In this document: positions 17,291 to 24,538 of the stretch, piece by piece
Position numbering within the stretch: the first letter of the stretch is position 1
Layout: each line of letters starts with the position of its first letter
DNA from: Gammaproteobacteria bacterium
GTDB taxonomy: Bacteria; Pseudomonadota; Gammaproteobacteria; SZUA-229
Assembly (NCBI GenBank): GCA_024277705.1
Contig: JAJRUQ010000013.1
Span: 1-55,894, forward strand
Direction: 5' to 3'
Length of the DNA: 55,894 nt
Notes under the pieces: model-generated
What the model was told of the DNA's origin: nothing
What the model saw: the letters and a program-made list of their open reading frames with translations, nothing else
Database searches by the model: none
Translations under genes and position numbers: made by a program

Positions 17291-17658
17291 AGGGACCGGG
17301 TAGTTAAATTAGCAGTAATTGACAGTTAATCAGTTTGACCCGTGGCAGAAATATTCGTTCAGCAGGGAATGGTTTAAACAGTGGTAAGTAAAGTATAGAG
17401 TATTAACTGGTGATTTTCTCCGCTTAAGAAGCGATCTATAAAAAAGCTTATGCGGTCACTGCTGTGCCGTTAACTTTGCACATCATTGATACAGGTTATT
17501 GCAATCTTTAATGTAAATAATTCTATTATAATCCGAGACATGAATGATCATTCGTTACGTCGACACGCTATAAACACGTCCCTGTGCGCTTGAATGCCGC
17601 CTACGGTTGCAGCAACGAATGACAATCCATGCTTCTCAGCGTTAACGGAATAGTAATG
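17291..17658. other. Intergenic region with small palindromes, no gene
   Basis: This 368-bp gap between the secreted pair and def holds no credible reading frame. A perfect 12-bp palindrome GAATGATCATTC lies at 17542-17553. CATTCGTT (17549-17556) is inverted at 17614-17621, enclosing a CGTCGACACGCTATAAACACG stretch. This has the look of a dispersed repeat, but only one copy is in the window. Confidence 0.5.
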
Positions 17659-18204
17659 TCATTCTGTGCATTCTGCTTTTCTTATCTGTCCGCTATTTAA
17701 CAGTTCTTCAGTAAAGCCGAATTTTTGCGGATCAGTCAGCCGTTGGGTATAGATAATACCATCCAGATGGTCGCATTCGTGTTGTATCACTCTGGCGAGG
17801 AAGCCCTCGGCTTCAGCCGCGAGTGGCGATCCCGTTACATCAAAGCCGGTATAGCGGATAGCGGTATAGCGGGAGACCAGGCCGCGCATGCCGGGAACGC
17901 TTAAGCAGCCCTCCCAGTCATCTTCTTTATGATTCTGTAACACGGTGATTTTCGGGTTGATCAGGATGGTTTCGGGTATTGCTGCCTTGTCGGCATAACG
18001 CGGGTTTACGTCAAAGCCAAAAACAACCACGCGCAGGGGGGCGCCAATTTGCGGAGCAGCGAGACCGGCACCGTCCTGTGCTGCCATGGTGTCAAACATG
18101 TCGCTTATTAATGTGTTAAGTTCCGGCGTATTAAAGTCATGCACCGGATGTGCGACCTGCAACAGCCGGGGGTCGCCCAGTCGTAAAATGCGTTGTATAG
18201 TCAT
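17659..18204 (-). CDS. def: Peptide deformylase
   Basis: A 181-residue metalloenzyme removing the formyl group from nascent N-terminal Met at the ribosome. All three signature motifs are present: [10 protein letters not shown] (residues about 45-54), EGCLSVP with the metal-binding Cys, and QHECDHLDG with the two His ligands and catalytic Glu. The length is slightly greater than Escherichia Def (about 169) and matches the second type of proteobacterial deformylase. No fmt gene is adjacent, unlike the classic def-fmt pair, so a second def may exist elsewhere (inference). It is divergent from the antitoxin-like gene at 18301. Confidence 0.95.
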   Translation of the reverse strand: MTIQRILRLGDPRLLQVAHPVHDFNTPELNTLISDMFDTMAAQDGAGLAAPQIGAPLRVVVFGFDVNPRYADKAAIPETILINPKITVLQNHKEDDWEGCLSVPGMRGLVSRYTAIRYTGFDVTGSPLAAEAEGFLARVIQHECDHLDGIIYTQRLTDPQKFGFTEELLNSGQIRKAECTE

Positions 18205-18300
18205 GATTTTTTATGTGGTTATTTGAACTTGCCTGCTATGGTAAAATAGTGGCTTATATTAACTGTTTCGATGAAGTTTTTCCTTCATTATTAGAATGTT

Positions 18301-18705
18301 ATGGCCACATTAAGCACTGAACAAAACCTTATGCGTACTCAGAAAGTGATGAATGCACTTGATGACTGGGGACTGAGCGGCGAGCAAATTTTATTTTTGC
18401 TGGATTTTCCAAAAACTGAACGCAGTCGACATTTAGCCAAATACCGCAAAGATACACCTTTTCCAGAAGATGAAAATATTGGTTGCCGGGTAAAATTTTT
18501 GCTTGGTATTATTGATGCGTTACGTACTACCTACCCGAGAAATCTGCAAATGGGCGCACGCTGGATGAGTCAGCCGCATGTTCGTCTGAAAAACCGCTGT
18601 CCGCTACAGGCAATGCTGGAAGATGGGGAACAGGGAGTGGTTGCTGTGCTGTCCGAACTGGACTGTGCCTACGCCTGGGAATTAAGCGGTTCCAGGCTGA
18701 ATTAA
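18301..18705 (+). CDS. Orphan MbcA/ParS/Xre-type antitoxin-like protein
   Basis: A 134-residue protein. The N-terminal half (about 1-75) looks like the Xre-type helix-turn-helix domain, with WGLSGEQILFLLDFPKTERSRHL in the middle. The C-terminal half (ARWMSQPHVRL, then CPLQAMLEDGEQGVVAVLSELD) follows the toxin-binding pattern of the MbcA/ParS/Xre antitoxin family (W...P...l....PL..l..G...v...l). Such antitoxins neutralise RES-domain NAD-degrading toxins encoded next to them. No RES-like frame is found up- or downstream here, so it is orphan or has taken on a regulatory role. Assignment is by pattern only. Confidence 0.7.
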   Translation: MATLSTEQNLMRTQKVMNALDDWGLSGEQILFLLDFPKTERSRHLAKYRKDTPFPEDENIGCRVKFLLGIIDALRTTYPRNLQMGARWMSQPHVRLKNRCPLQAMLEDGEQGVVAVLSELDCAYAWELSGSRLN

Positions 18706-18815
18706 ATAAATTATTCCGGTGCAGGCCATTCCGGTAAGGGGCTGGCGGGTATTTATCGCTAGATATTAGCCGGCATCCGCTGCTGAGTGTTGCCTTGATG
18801 CCGGTGTGTAAACAA

Positions 18816-19136
18816 TCAGGATATTTTAATGTTACCAAACGGGCTTTGAGTCTGGATATTCACTACGATAGTTTCTTCCAGCGGTAGTTCATTGGCATCT
18901 ATGTGTGGTTGCAGTTGTTCGCAGATCTGCAGGATGGTGTTCATGCCCTGCCGGTTCGGGTCGTCTGCATCCAGCTTGTATATTTCATTAATCAGCGTCT
19001 TGATGAAGGCCTGAAAATTTTCTGATTGCTGCTGCAGGTTTAATATTCTGAAATCTGCTTTGAAATCCAGATGGATCTCACGTCCGCCGGTATCGTTATC
19101 TAAAATGCCAATGGTCAGTGGGCCGGATATTTCCAT
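18816..19136 (-). CDS. Hypothetical protein downstream of djlA
   Basis: A 106-residue acidic protein of no family I recognise. It begins with a beta-rich stretch (MEISGPLTIGILDNDTGGREIHLDFKADF by position 1-29), followed by two helical segments (about 35-85) and a final short strand. There is no signal peptide or transmembrane helix, so it is likely cytosolic. Its start is 23 bp after the djlA stop on the same strand, so it probably belongs to the LON-djlA transcription unit. The reverse frame of this region gives nothing better. Confidence 0.6.
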   Translation of the reverse strand: MEISGPLTIGILDNDTGGREIHLDFKADFRILNLQQQSENFQAFIKTLINEIYKLDADDPNRQGMNTILQICEQLQPHIDANELPLEETIVVNIQTQSPFGNIKIS

Positions 19137-19159
19137 AGTGTTCTCTATTGTTTTATTTT

Positions 19160-19921
19160 TTAAAGATTCTTTTTGATAAGGTCGTAAGCTTTTCGTATTT
19201 CCTGGGTTTTTTCAGTTGCCAGTTGAATCATTTCATCCGGCAGGCCTTTGGATACCAGTTTATCCGGGTGGTGCTGACTCATTAAACGCCGGTAGGCTTT
19301 TTTGATTTCAGCTTCGCTGCTGCCTTTTTCAATGCCCAGAATTTTATACGCCTGGCTTAACGTTAAGCTGTTGCTGGCACTGGCGCCGGCATTACGGCTA
19401 ATGTTAAACAGATGGTCAATCTGGCTGCGGGCAAAGCCGAGAATGTCACCGATGGTGTATAACACCTGTTTTTCATTTTTATCGACTTTACCATCTGCCA
19501 GTGCGGTGGAAATCTGAATCTCGATAAACATCTGTATCAGGTTGCGACGGCCGTGACATTCTTTTTTAAATTGACGCAGAATATCTTCTAATGGAAAGTC
19601 TTCGGATTTCCCCTGATCAAAAAATTTGATAGCAGCTTTGCGCTGGTCGGCAGATAACTGCATCTGCGCCATAATGTTTTTTGCCGCAGCTATTTCATGT
19701 GCGCTGACATGGCCATCGGCTTTGGCTACATGGCCCATGACAGAAAAAGTTGTGGTAAAAAATGCTGCCTGTACTCGTTCCTGATTGCCGGTATCGAAGG
19801 CATCACCCATTTTGATGCCGCGATCAAGGTTGCCGCCAAGTGCCGCACCAATCAATGCACCGATCGGTCCGCCAAAAACAAACCCCAATGTACCGCCTAT
19901 AAATGTGCCCCACCAAGCCAT
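19160..19921 (-). CDS. djlA: DnaJ-like membrane co-chaperone DjlA
   Basis: A 253-residue type III J-protein. An N-terminal Gly-rich membrane segment (about 4-30, GTFIGGTLGFVFGGPIGALIG) anchors it to the inner membrane. A TerB-like helical domain follows (about 50-165, with VMGHVAKADGHVSAHEI). A C-terminal J-domain (about 188-253) has the essential HPD motif (SQHHPDKL), which stimulates DnaK ATPase. The length and order match DjlA. It lies between a LON-domain gene and a small unknown gene on the same strand. Confidence 0.93.
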   Translation of the reverse strand: MAWWGTFIGGTLGFVFGGPIGALIGAALGGNLDRGIKMGDAFDTGNQERVQAAFFTTTFSVMGHVAKADGHVSAHEIAAAKNIMAQMQLSADQRKAAIKFFDQGKSEDFPLEDILRQFKKECHGRRNLIQMFIEIQISTALADGKVDKNEKQVLYTIGDILGFARSQIDHLFNISRNAGASASNSLTLSQAYKILGIEKGSSEAEIKKAYRRLMSQHHPDKLVSKGLPDEMIQLATEKTQEIRKAYDLIKKNL

Positions 19922-20027
19922 TTTATTTCCTCAAGTAAATATTTATTTAAGTCTAACATTTAGAGCATAATTTTTTCTGAAAATGCGGGTAAATGTAATA
20001 AAAGAACAACTATCAGCTTATGAACAG

Positions 20028-20621
20028 TTATTGTTGCAAAGCATTGATGTGCAGAGCAAGCAGGTCCAGCATTTGTTCTGCCGTATCGGCTTCCAGCAGC
20101 AGCTGTTTTTCTTTATTACTGACGGGTAATAATTCCGCCAGCCGAAAGCAGATATCAGCTGTATTATTGAAATCAACGGTGCCCTGGTACTGGCTGGCGA
20201 AGGGATGCTTGAGCAGTTGTTTTAAGGTTTCTGTCAACGGGACAAAGCTTTCGGGAATTGCTGGCATGGTGGCTAACGGACCTTCCAGCGAAGATTTGAA
20301 TGCAGTGGTTTCTGCGAGCAGCAGGCCGTCATGCCTGACCGAGCTGTTACTCAGGTGTACGCGGTGTTTTGCCAGTATGCTTATGCCGAGCAGGCCGCCG
20401 GGCAGGGATTCCCAGTCGATGATTTCAACATAACAGCCGGTGTTATAAATTTGAGGGGTACTGCCGACTTCTTTACCGGCACTGATCAACACCGTCACAA
20501 AACCGGTTTGTTGTTTCATGCATTGTTTAAGCAGAGAGAGATAGCGTTGCTCAAAAATTTGCAGCGGTAATATACTACCGGGAAATAAAACGGTATGTAA
20601 CGGAAATAGGGCGTGTTTCAT
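20028..20621 (-). CDS. LON substrate-binding domain protein (no protease domain)
   Basis: A 197-residue stand-alone copy of the N-terminal domain of Lon. LFPLHTVLFPGSILPLQIFEQRY at the start and GTVDFNNTADICFRLAELLPVSNKEKQLLLE near residue 150 are characteristic. The ATPase and Ser-Lys protease parts are absent, as in many short bacterial LON-domain proteins. The role is unknown. It appears to be the first gene of a unit with djlA and the small gene at 18816. The gap to djlA is about 106 bp. Confidence 0.88.
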   Translation of the reverse strand: MKHALFPLHTVLFPGSILPLQIFEQRYLSLLKQCMKQQTGFVTVLISAGKEVGSTPQIYNTGCYVEIIDWESLPGGLLGISILAKHRVHLSNSSVRHDGLLLAETTAFKSSLEGPLATMPAIPESFVPLTETLKQLLKHPFASQYQGTVDFNNTADICFRLAELLPVSNKEKQLLLEADTAEQMLDLLALHINALQQ

Positions 20622-20760
20622 GGTATGGGTATCATCAGCAAAGGAATGATAACTAATAAGATGTCGTAGTTTAAACGTAATCGGACAAAGGATTGCTGCG
20701 AATTCAGAAATGCTCCTGTCATTAGTAGTTTACACCTGTTCAACGACCACAATTGAGCCT

Positions 20761-20876
20761 AAAGAGAGGTTTGAAGTTTGAAGTAGCAAGTTAAAAGCTG
20801 GACACCTCTCTGCTTAGCAAGCTTCTTTTGGTTCAAGGTTTTTAAACTTACAACTTAAAACTTAAAACTTCTCTTT
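20761..20876. repeat. Dispersed repeat, family B, copy 2
   Basis: It is homologous to 7620-7760. It starts AAAGAGA and ends TCTCTTT, with the shared centre AGCAAGCTTCTTTTG and iterated AACTTA words. It lies in a 657-bp gap (20622-21278) between the LON gene and the Fur-family gene. The remainder of that gap contains only the fur promoter that I can support. Confidence 0.75.
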
Positions 20877-21244
20877 ACCACCAATTTGAGTTATTCCTTC
20901 AGTAAAAACAACCAGCTTATGTTTGAGCGGTTGCTAATTAGTGCTGGATTGCGTTATTTATTGTCTGTTATCAATGAGGGCGATAAATCTTCAGCCGGCC
21001 TTGATGTTTAACTGAATCAGGGGGAAGTTATTTGCCTGGATCAGCCCGGATGTTCTGCAAAGAATTTCGACAGTGAGTGTAAAGAAAACTGATTAAATAA
21101 CAAGCTTATTAAGAATTAATCCAATAAAAAGCTTCGGTCCAGGTGCCATGGCTATCTCTCTAAGCCGCATTATTAGTGGGGTAAAGTGTTTTTAGCAGTG
21201 TTGAACGGGGCGGGGAGGGAGCATGACATTTTTACAGTTTTTTG

Positions 21245-21272
21245 TTACATTTTTAACTGGATTGGTTATAAT
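21245..21272 (+). promoter_or_regulatory. Putative promoter of the Fur-family gene, leaderless layout
   Basis: A consensus -10 TATAAT lies at 21267-21272, with a weaker -35 (TTACAT, 21245-21250, spacer 16). Transcription should start at about 21279, exactly at the chosen ATG, and no Shine-Dalgarno precedes it. Confidence 0.55.
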
Positions 21273-21278
21273 ACCTTC

Positions 21279-21707
21279 ATGAATACATCGAATATGACTT
21301 TCCCTCTGGAGCGTAATGACGTTGTCTCGTTATTGCAGCAATTTAAAATTTCACCTACCCGTCAGCGTGTAGAAATCGCAGAATTTTTATTCAAGCGTCC
21401 GCAGCATCTTTCTGCGGAGAAAATTCTGGATGGCGTTATTGCTGAAGGGAATCGTGTTTCACGTGCGACGGTTTATAACACCATGGGTTTATTTGCCAAC
21501 AAGGGTGTTGTTCGTGAAATTCTGATTGATCGAGAGCGTGTTTTTTATGATTCCAATACTGCTGTGCATCAGCATTTATATAATGTGGACACCGGTGAAT
21601 TAATGGATGTTTATGATACCGATGTTGATTTGTCAGCAGCTCCGGAACTGCCAGAAGGGTTAAGAATTATTGACACGGATATTATTTATAAAGTGACCTC
21701 TAAATAG
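21279..21707 (+). CDS. Fur-family transcriptional regulator, Irr/PerR-like
   Basis: A 142-residue metalloregulator with a winged-helix domain (about 12-85; SPTRQRVEIAEFLF and SRATVYNTMGLFANKGVV) and a dimerisation domain beginning with a HQHLYN metal-site motif. The CxxC structural-zinc pairs of Fur and PerR are missing: the usual HxHxxCxxCG reads HQHLYNVDTGEL, and no second pair is present. That resembles the Irr subgroup, which responds to haem/iron and oxidative stress. ATG 21279 is chosen over an upstream extension of 31 codons that has no homology; ATG 21294 is possible. It converges on the DUF3501/Fe-S/rubrerythrin genes. Confidence 0.85.
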   Translation: MNTSNMTFPLERNDVVSLLQQFKISPTRQRVEIAEFLFKRPQHLSAEKILDGVIAEGNRVSRATVYNTMGLFANKGVVREILIDRERVFYDSNTAVHQHLYNVDTGELMDVYDTDVDLSAAPELPEGLRIIDTDIIYKVTSK

Positions 21708-21730
21708 TTTTGTTTTGAACAGAATGTAAA

Positions 21731-21764
21731 AGCCGGTTCACCTGATGGGTGAGCCGGCTTTTTT
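21731..21764 (+). terminator. Rho-independent terminator between fur-like gene and DUF3501 gene
   Basis: The stem AGCCGGTTCACC (21731-21742) pairs with 21748-21759 with one G-T pair; the loop is 5 nt and a T-run follows. The minus strand also shows a shorter T-run after the stem, so it may serve both convergent units. Confidence 0.9.
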
Positions 21765-21807
21765 ATTTGTCAGCTGAAAAACAGAATATCTGTTGCTGGC
21801 AGGTATT

Positions 21808-22410
21808 TTATGCCGTACCGCTGGATCCGTTTAAATCGCCAACCAGTGATGAGTGAATGTTTGCTGCCAGTGGGCTGACCGTCGCTTGATAGTTTTCGTG
21901 CTCTACGCCGGCAGAAATTCGGGCACCGGCTTTGGCGGCATTAATCATATCATTGTTCAGTTCATAACGTAAAAAATGCACTGCTGAGGTTTTTTCTTCG
22001 GTATCACGCTCCAGGTCTTCATCGGCAATGGCATAGATTCGGTCAAAGCCTTCAACCTGCATCCAGATGGTGTTCTCAATGCCAATGAGCTGGCTTAGTT
22101 GTTTCTGTCGCTGTTCGACATCGGGATACTGGATTAACAGGGTGGCTTTCCAGTTTGTGCCATCGGGAATTAACGGATTGTAGGCAGCAAGTTCCTCTTC
22201 AATAGCCGCTGCTTCAAATATCTTTTCAGCTTTCAGCATTTCCTGAATCTGATACTGCATAATTAACCGGTCTTCAAACAATAATAATATATTTTCACCG
22301 AGTTCCAGCCGGCGATTTTCTTTATGCGCAATAATTTTTTTACGGAAGTCATCGCGCATTTCAGAATATTGTTCAAGGCTGTAGAGGTCTTTGCGGGTCA
22401 GTTTAGTCAT
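21808..22410 (-). CDS. DUF3501 family protein
   Basis: A 200-residue cytosolic protein. The N-terminus (KLTRKDLYSLEQYSEMRDDFR, then a YQIQEMLKAEKI helix) is the hallmark of DUF3501. The family has no proven function but is recurrently found next to Fe-S cluster oxidoreductases, rubrerythrins and Fur-type regulators, as here. The gap to the Fe-S gene upstream is 34 bp, so co-transcription is likely. An interaction with the Fe-S protein or a part in peroxide/iron stress is inferred from context only. Confidence 0.85.
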   Translation of the reverse strand: MTKLTRKDLYSLEQYSEMRDDFRKKIIAHKENRRLELGENILLLFEDRLIMQYQIQEMLKAEKIFEAAAIEEELAAYNPLIPDGTNWKATLLIQYPDVEQRQKQLSQLIGIENTIWMQVEGFDRIYAIADEDLERDTEEKTSAVHFLRYELNNDMINAAKAGARISAGVEHENYQATVSPLAANIHSSLVGDLNGSSGTA

Positions 22411-22444
22411 AAGTGTCTGTCAGCGGCATCTTTGCCGGCTGCTG

Positions 22445-23782
22445 TTATATGCCGTAGGCGGTTCGTAATAAAGATATCGGGTGTTCGGGTTTGCTGCCAT
22501 CGGCGAGCCCGGCTTCAATATGATGTCCAGCCATGGCGCAGTCACTGGTGTAAACATCGGCATTTTGCTGTTTAACGCGATTGACTACCGGTTTGCATAT
22601 TTTCATTGCTGCATCATGAAATTCGCTTTTAAATGTATAGGTGCCATCGTGTCCGGAGCAACGTTCAATAGGTAATACTTCTGTATCCGGAATCAGGTTC
22701 AGGGTGTCGCGTGTTTTCATGCCGATGCGCTGAACCCGTTGGTGGCAGGCGACATGATAGGATATTTTCCCCAGAGGGTTTTTAAAGTCAGTGTTGAGTT
22801 TGCCCGCTTTGTTTCTCAGCATGAGATATTCAAACGGGTCAAACATGGCCTGCTGGACTTTAATAACACGGTCATCTTCGGCAAACATTAAAGGCAGTTC
22901 CTGCTTGAACATCAGTGTGCAGGAAGGAACCGGGGTAACAATGTCCCAGCCTTCATCGACCAGTGCTGCCAGAATTTTAATATTGCTTTCTTTTGCCTGG
23001 TGAACCGCGTCCAGGTCGCCTAGTTCCAGTTTTGGCATGCCGCAGCAGCGGGTTTTCTGTACCAGTTGGACGAGGATCTGATTGTGTTCAAAAACCTTGA
23101 TTAAATCTTCCCCGATCTGTGGTTCATTGTAGTTGCCGTAACAGGTGGCGAACAGGGCAACCTTGCCGGTGGTTGCATCAGTGGCCTGTGCGGTAATGCC
23201 GGTGGCGTGTAATCGCTTTTTATTGCGTTTAGTCAGCGTGTTCGAGGTGTATTCCGGCAGTGCAGCCTGCGGGTGTATGCCCAGGGCTTTATCCAGCAGT
23301 TTACGGCTTAAAGGGTTGCTGTTGACGGCGTTTATTGTTTGCGTAATGACAGGAATGCTGGCAAGTTTACCGATGCGATCGGTCGCCGTGATTATCCGGT
23401 CACGAGTTTTAACTTCGCCTTTTTTAAACTTGATGGCTTTGGCGCGCAACATTAAATGCGGGAAGTCGAGATTCCATTCATGCGGTGGCACATAAGGGCA
23501 TTTGGTCAGATAGCACAGATCACATAAATAACAGTGGTCGACAACTTTCCAGTAGTCCGCTGTGGCAACACCGTCAACTTCCATGGTGTCCGACTCATCG
23601 ACCAGATCAAACAGTGTCGGGAAGGAGGCGCACAGGCTGACACAGCGACGACAGCCATGACAGATGTCGAATACCCGTTCAAGCTCGGAAAACAGCTTGT
23701 TTTCATCCAAGAAATCGGCTGTGTCCTGCCCCAGTGGATGCCTGGTGGGCGCTTCTAAACTGCCTTCTCTACTGCTTGCCAT
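22445..23782 (-). CDS. Heterodisulfide-reductase-related (Fe-S)-binding oxidoreductase
   Basis: A 445-residue protein. Two 4Fe-4S ferredoxin motifs lie in the N-terminal part (CHGCRRCVSLC near residue 40 and CYLCDLCYLTKCP near 88). Two C-terminal cysteine-rich (CCG-type) modules follow, with RCCGMPKLELGD near 253 and a CHQRVQRIGM plus RCSGHDGTY region near 345-375. The architecture resembles GlpC and HdrD-like subunits. No transmembrane helix is present. It lies between rubrerythrin and DUF3501, a recurring trio; a role feeding electrons to rubrerythrin is plausible but not shown. A minus-strand terminator-like hairpin separates it from rubrerythrin. Confidence 0.87.
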   Translation of the reverse strand: MASSREGSLEAPTRHPLGQDTADFLDENKLFSELERVFDICHGCRRCVSLCASFPTLFDLVDESDTMEVDGVATADYWKVVDHCYLCDLCYLTKCPYVPPHEWNLDFPHLMLRAKAIKFKKGEVKTRDRIITATDRIGKLASIPVITQTINAVNSNPLSRKLLDKALGIHPQAALPEYTSNTLTKRNKKRLHATGITAQATDATTGKVALFATCYGNYNEPQIGEDLIKVFEHNQILVQLVQKTRCCGMPKLELGDLDAVHQAKESNIKILAALVDEGWDIVTPVPSCTLMFKQELPLMFAEDDRVIKVQQAMFDPFEYLMLRNKAGKLNTDFKNPLGKISYHVACHQRVQRIGMKTRDTLNLIPDTEVLPIERCSGHDGTYTFKSEFHDAAMKICKPVVNRVKQQNADVYTSDCAMAGHHIEAGLADGSKPEHPISLLRTAYGI

Positions 23783-23808
23783 ATAATTTTCTCATGAATT
23801 CAGTCAAA

Positions 23809-23837
23809 TAAAAGGCCAGCCGCAGTGACTGGCCTTT
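23809..23837 (-). terminator. Terminator or attenuator downstream of rubrerythrin
   Basis: AAAGGCCAG (23811-23819) pairs with CTGGCCTTT (23829-23837), with a 9-nt loop. On the minus strand the stem is followed by TTTTATTT. It could reduce read-through from rubrerythrin into the Fe-S oxidoreductase gene. Confidence 0.75.
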
Positions 23838-23894
23838 CAGGATTGTTATTAGCGGTTCGCTTCTGCAGGCAGAATCGAGGCCTTACTAAAATAA

Positions 23895-24311
23895 TTAATC
23901 CAGGTTGTCCAGTGCCTTCTGGAAACGGTTGGCATGTGAGCGTTCAGCCTTTGCCAGTGTTTCGAACCAGTCGGCAATTTCATCAAAACCTTCATCGCGG
24001 GCTGTTTTTGCCATACCGGGGTACATATCGGTATATTCATGGGTTTCACCGGCAATGGCGGCTTTCAGGTTGTCAGAGGTGCTGCCAATAGGGAGGCCTG
24101 TTGCCGGGTCACCGGTTTCTTCCAGATATTCCAGGTGGCCATGTGCATGTCCGGTTTCGCCTTCAGCGGTTGAACGAAATACGGTTGATACATCGTTGTA
24201 GCCTTCAACGTCAGCTTTTGCTGCAAAATAAAGGTAGCGGCGGTTAGCCTGTGATTCGCCAGCAAAGGCGTCTTTTAAATTTTGTTCTGTTTTGCTGTCT
24301 TTTAAGCCCAT
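23895..24311 (-). CDS. Rubrerythrin-type diiron protein (erythrin without rubredoxin domain)
   Basis: A 138-residue four-helix bundle protein. Duplicated diiron-ligand motifs are visible: [31 protein letters not shown] and [11 protein letters not shown]. Rubrerythrins reduce hydrogen peroxide in the cytosol. The C-terminal rubredoxin domain (two CxxC) is missing, as in the short rubrerythrins of aerobes, so electrons must come from another protein. The Shine-Dalgarno GGAGAG precedes ATG 24311. The promoter region carries two identical 9-bp palindromes, a likely target for the neighbouring Fur/Irr-like regulator. Confidence 0.93.
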   Translation of the reverse strand: MGLKDSKTEQNLKDAFAGESQANRRYLYFAAKADVEGYNDVSTVFRSTAEGETGHAHGHLEYLEETGDPATGLPIGSTSDNLKAAIAGETHEYTDMYPGMAKTARDEGFDEIADWFETLAKAERSHANRFQKALDNLD

Positions 24312-24330
24312 GATCTCTCTCCAATTAGGG

Positions 24331-24387
24331 TTAGTCTAAAAAGGTGTGCAGATTCTACAATAATTTTGCATTAGATTTAGTCTAAAT
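24331..24387 (-). promoter_or_regulatory. Rubrerythrin promoter bracketed by twin TTAGTCTAA palindromes
   Basis: The palindrome TTAGTCTAA occurs at 24331-24339 and again at 24377-24385, extended to ATTTAGTCTAAAT at 24375-24387. Between them is a minus-strand -10-like TAGAAT (24352-24357). One site would cover about -35 and the other the start of the transcript. This is a classic repressor layout. The regulator is inferred to be the Irr/Fur-like protein at 21279. Confidence 0.6.
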
Positions 24388-24442
24388 TGTTAAAAATGAC
24401 ATGTCAATGGGAATAGGTTATTTTATCATTCTGCTTTATCCT

Positions 24443-24500
24443 GAATATTTCACAGGAATGCTGATTTTTTGAAAGCTATCAGTATTCCTGTGAAATATTC
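24443..24500. repeat. Large near-perfect inverted repeat in the rubrerythrin/flavoprotein gap
   Basis: GAATATTTCACAGGAAT (24443-24459) pairs perfectly with 24484-24500. With one mismatch the stem is 23 bp around a 12-nt loop. No T-run follows on either strand. It lies 38 bp upstream of the flavoprotein ATG, so it could be an mRNA leader structure, an operator or a small mobile palindrome. Confidence 0.85.
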
Positions 24501-24538
24501 GGTTAGCCGTCAGTTAATAATATAAAAGAGGAAAAATC

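Noticed and set aside
18206..19136. RES-type toxin partner for the antitoxin-like gene
   Set aside because: No frame near 18301 has suitable length or RES motifs. The frames overlapping it are shadows, and the gene at 18816 is too short and is on the other strand.
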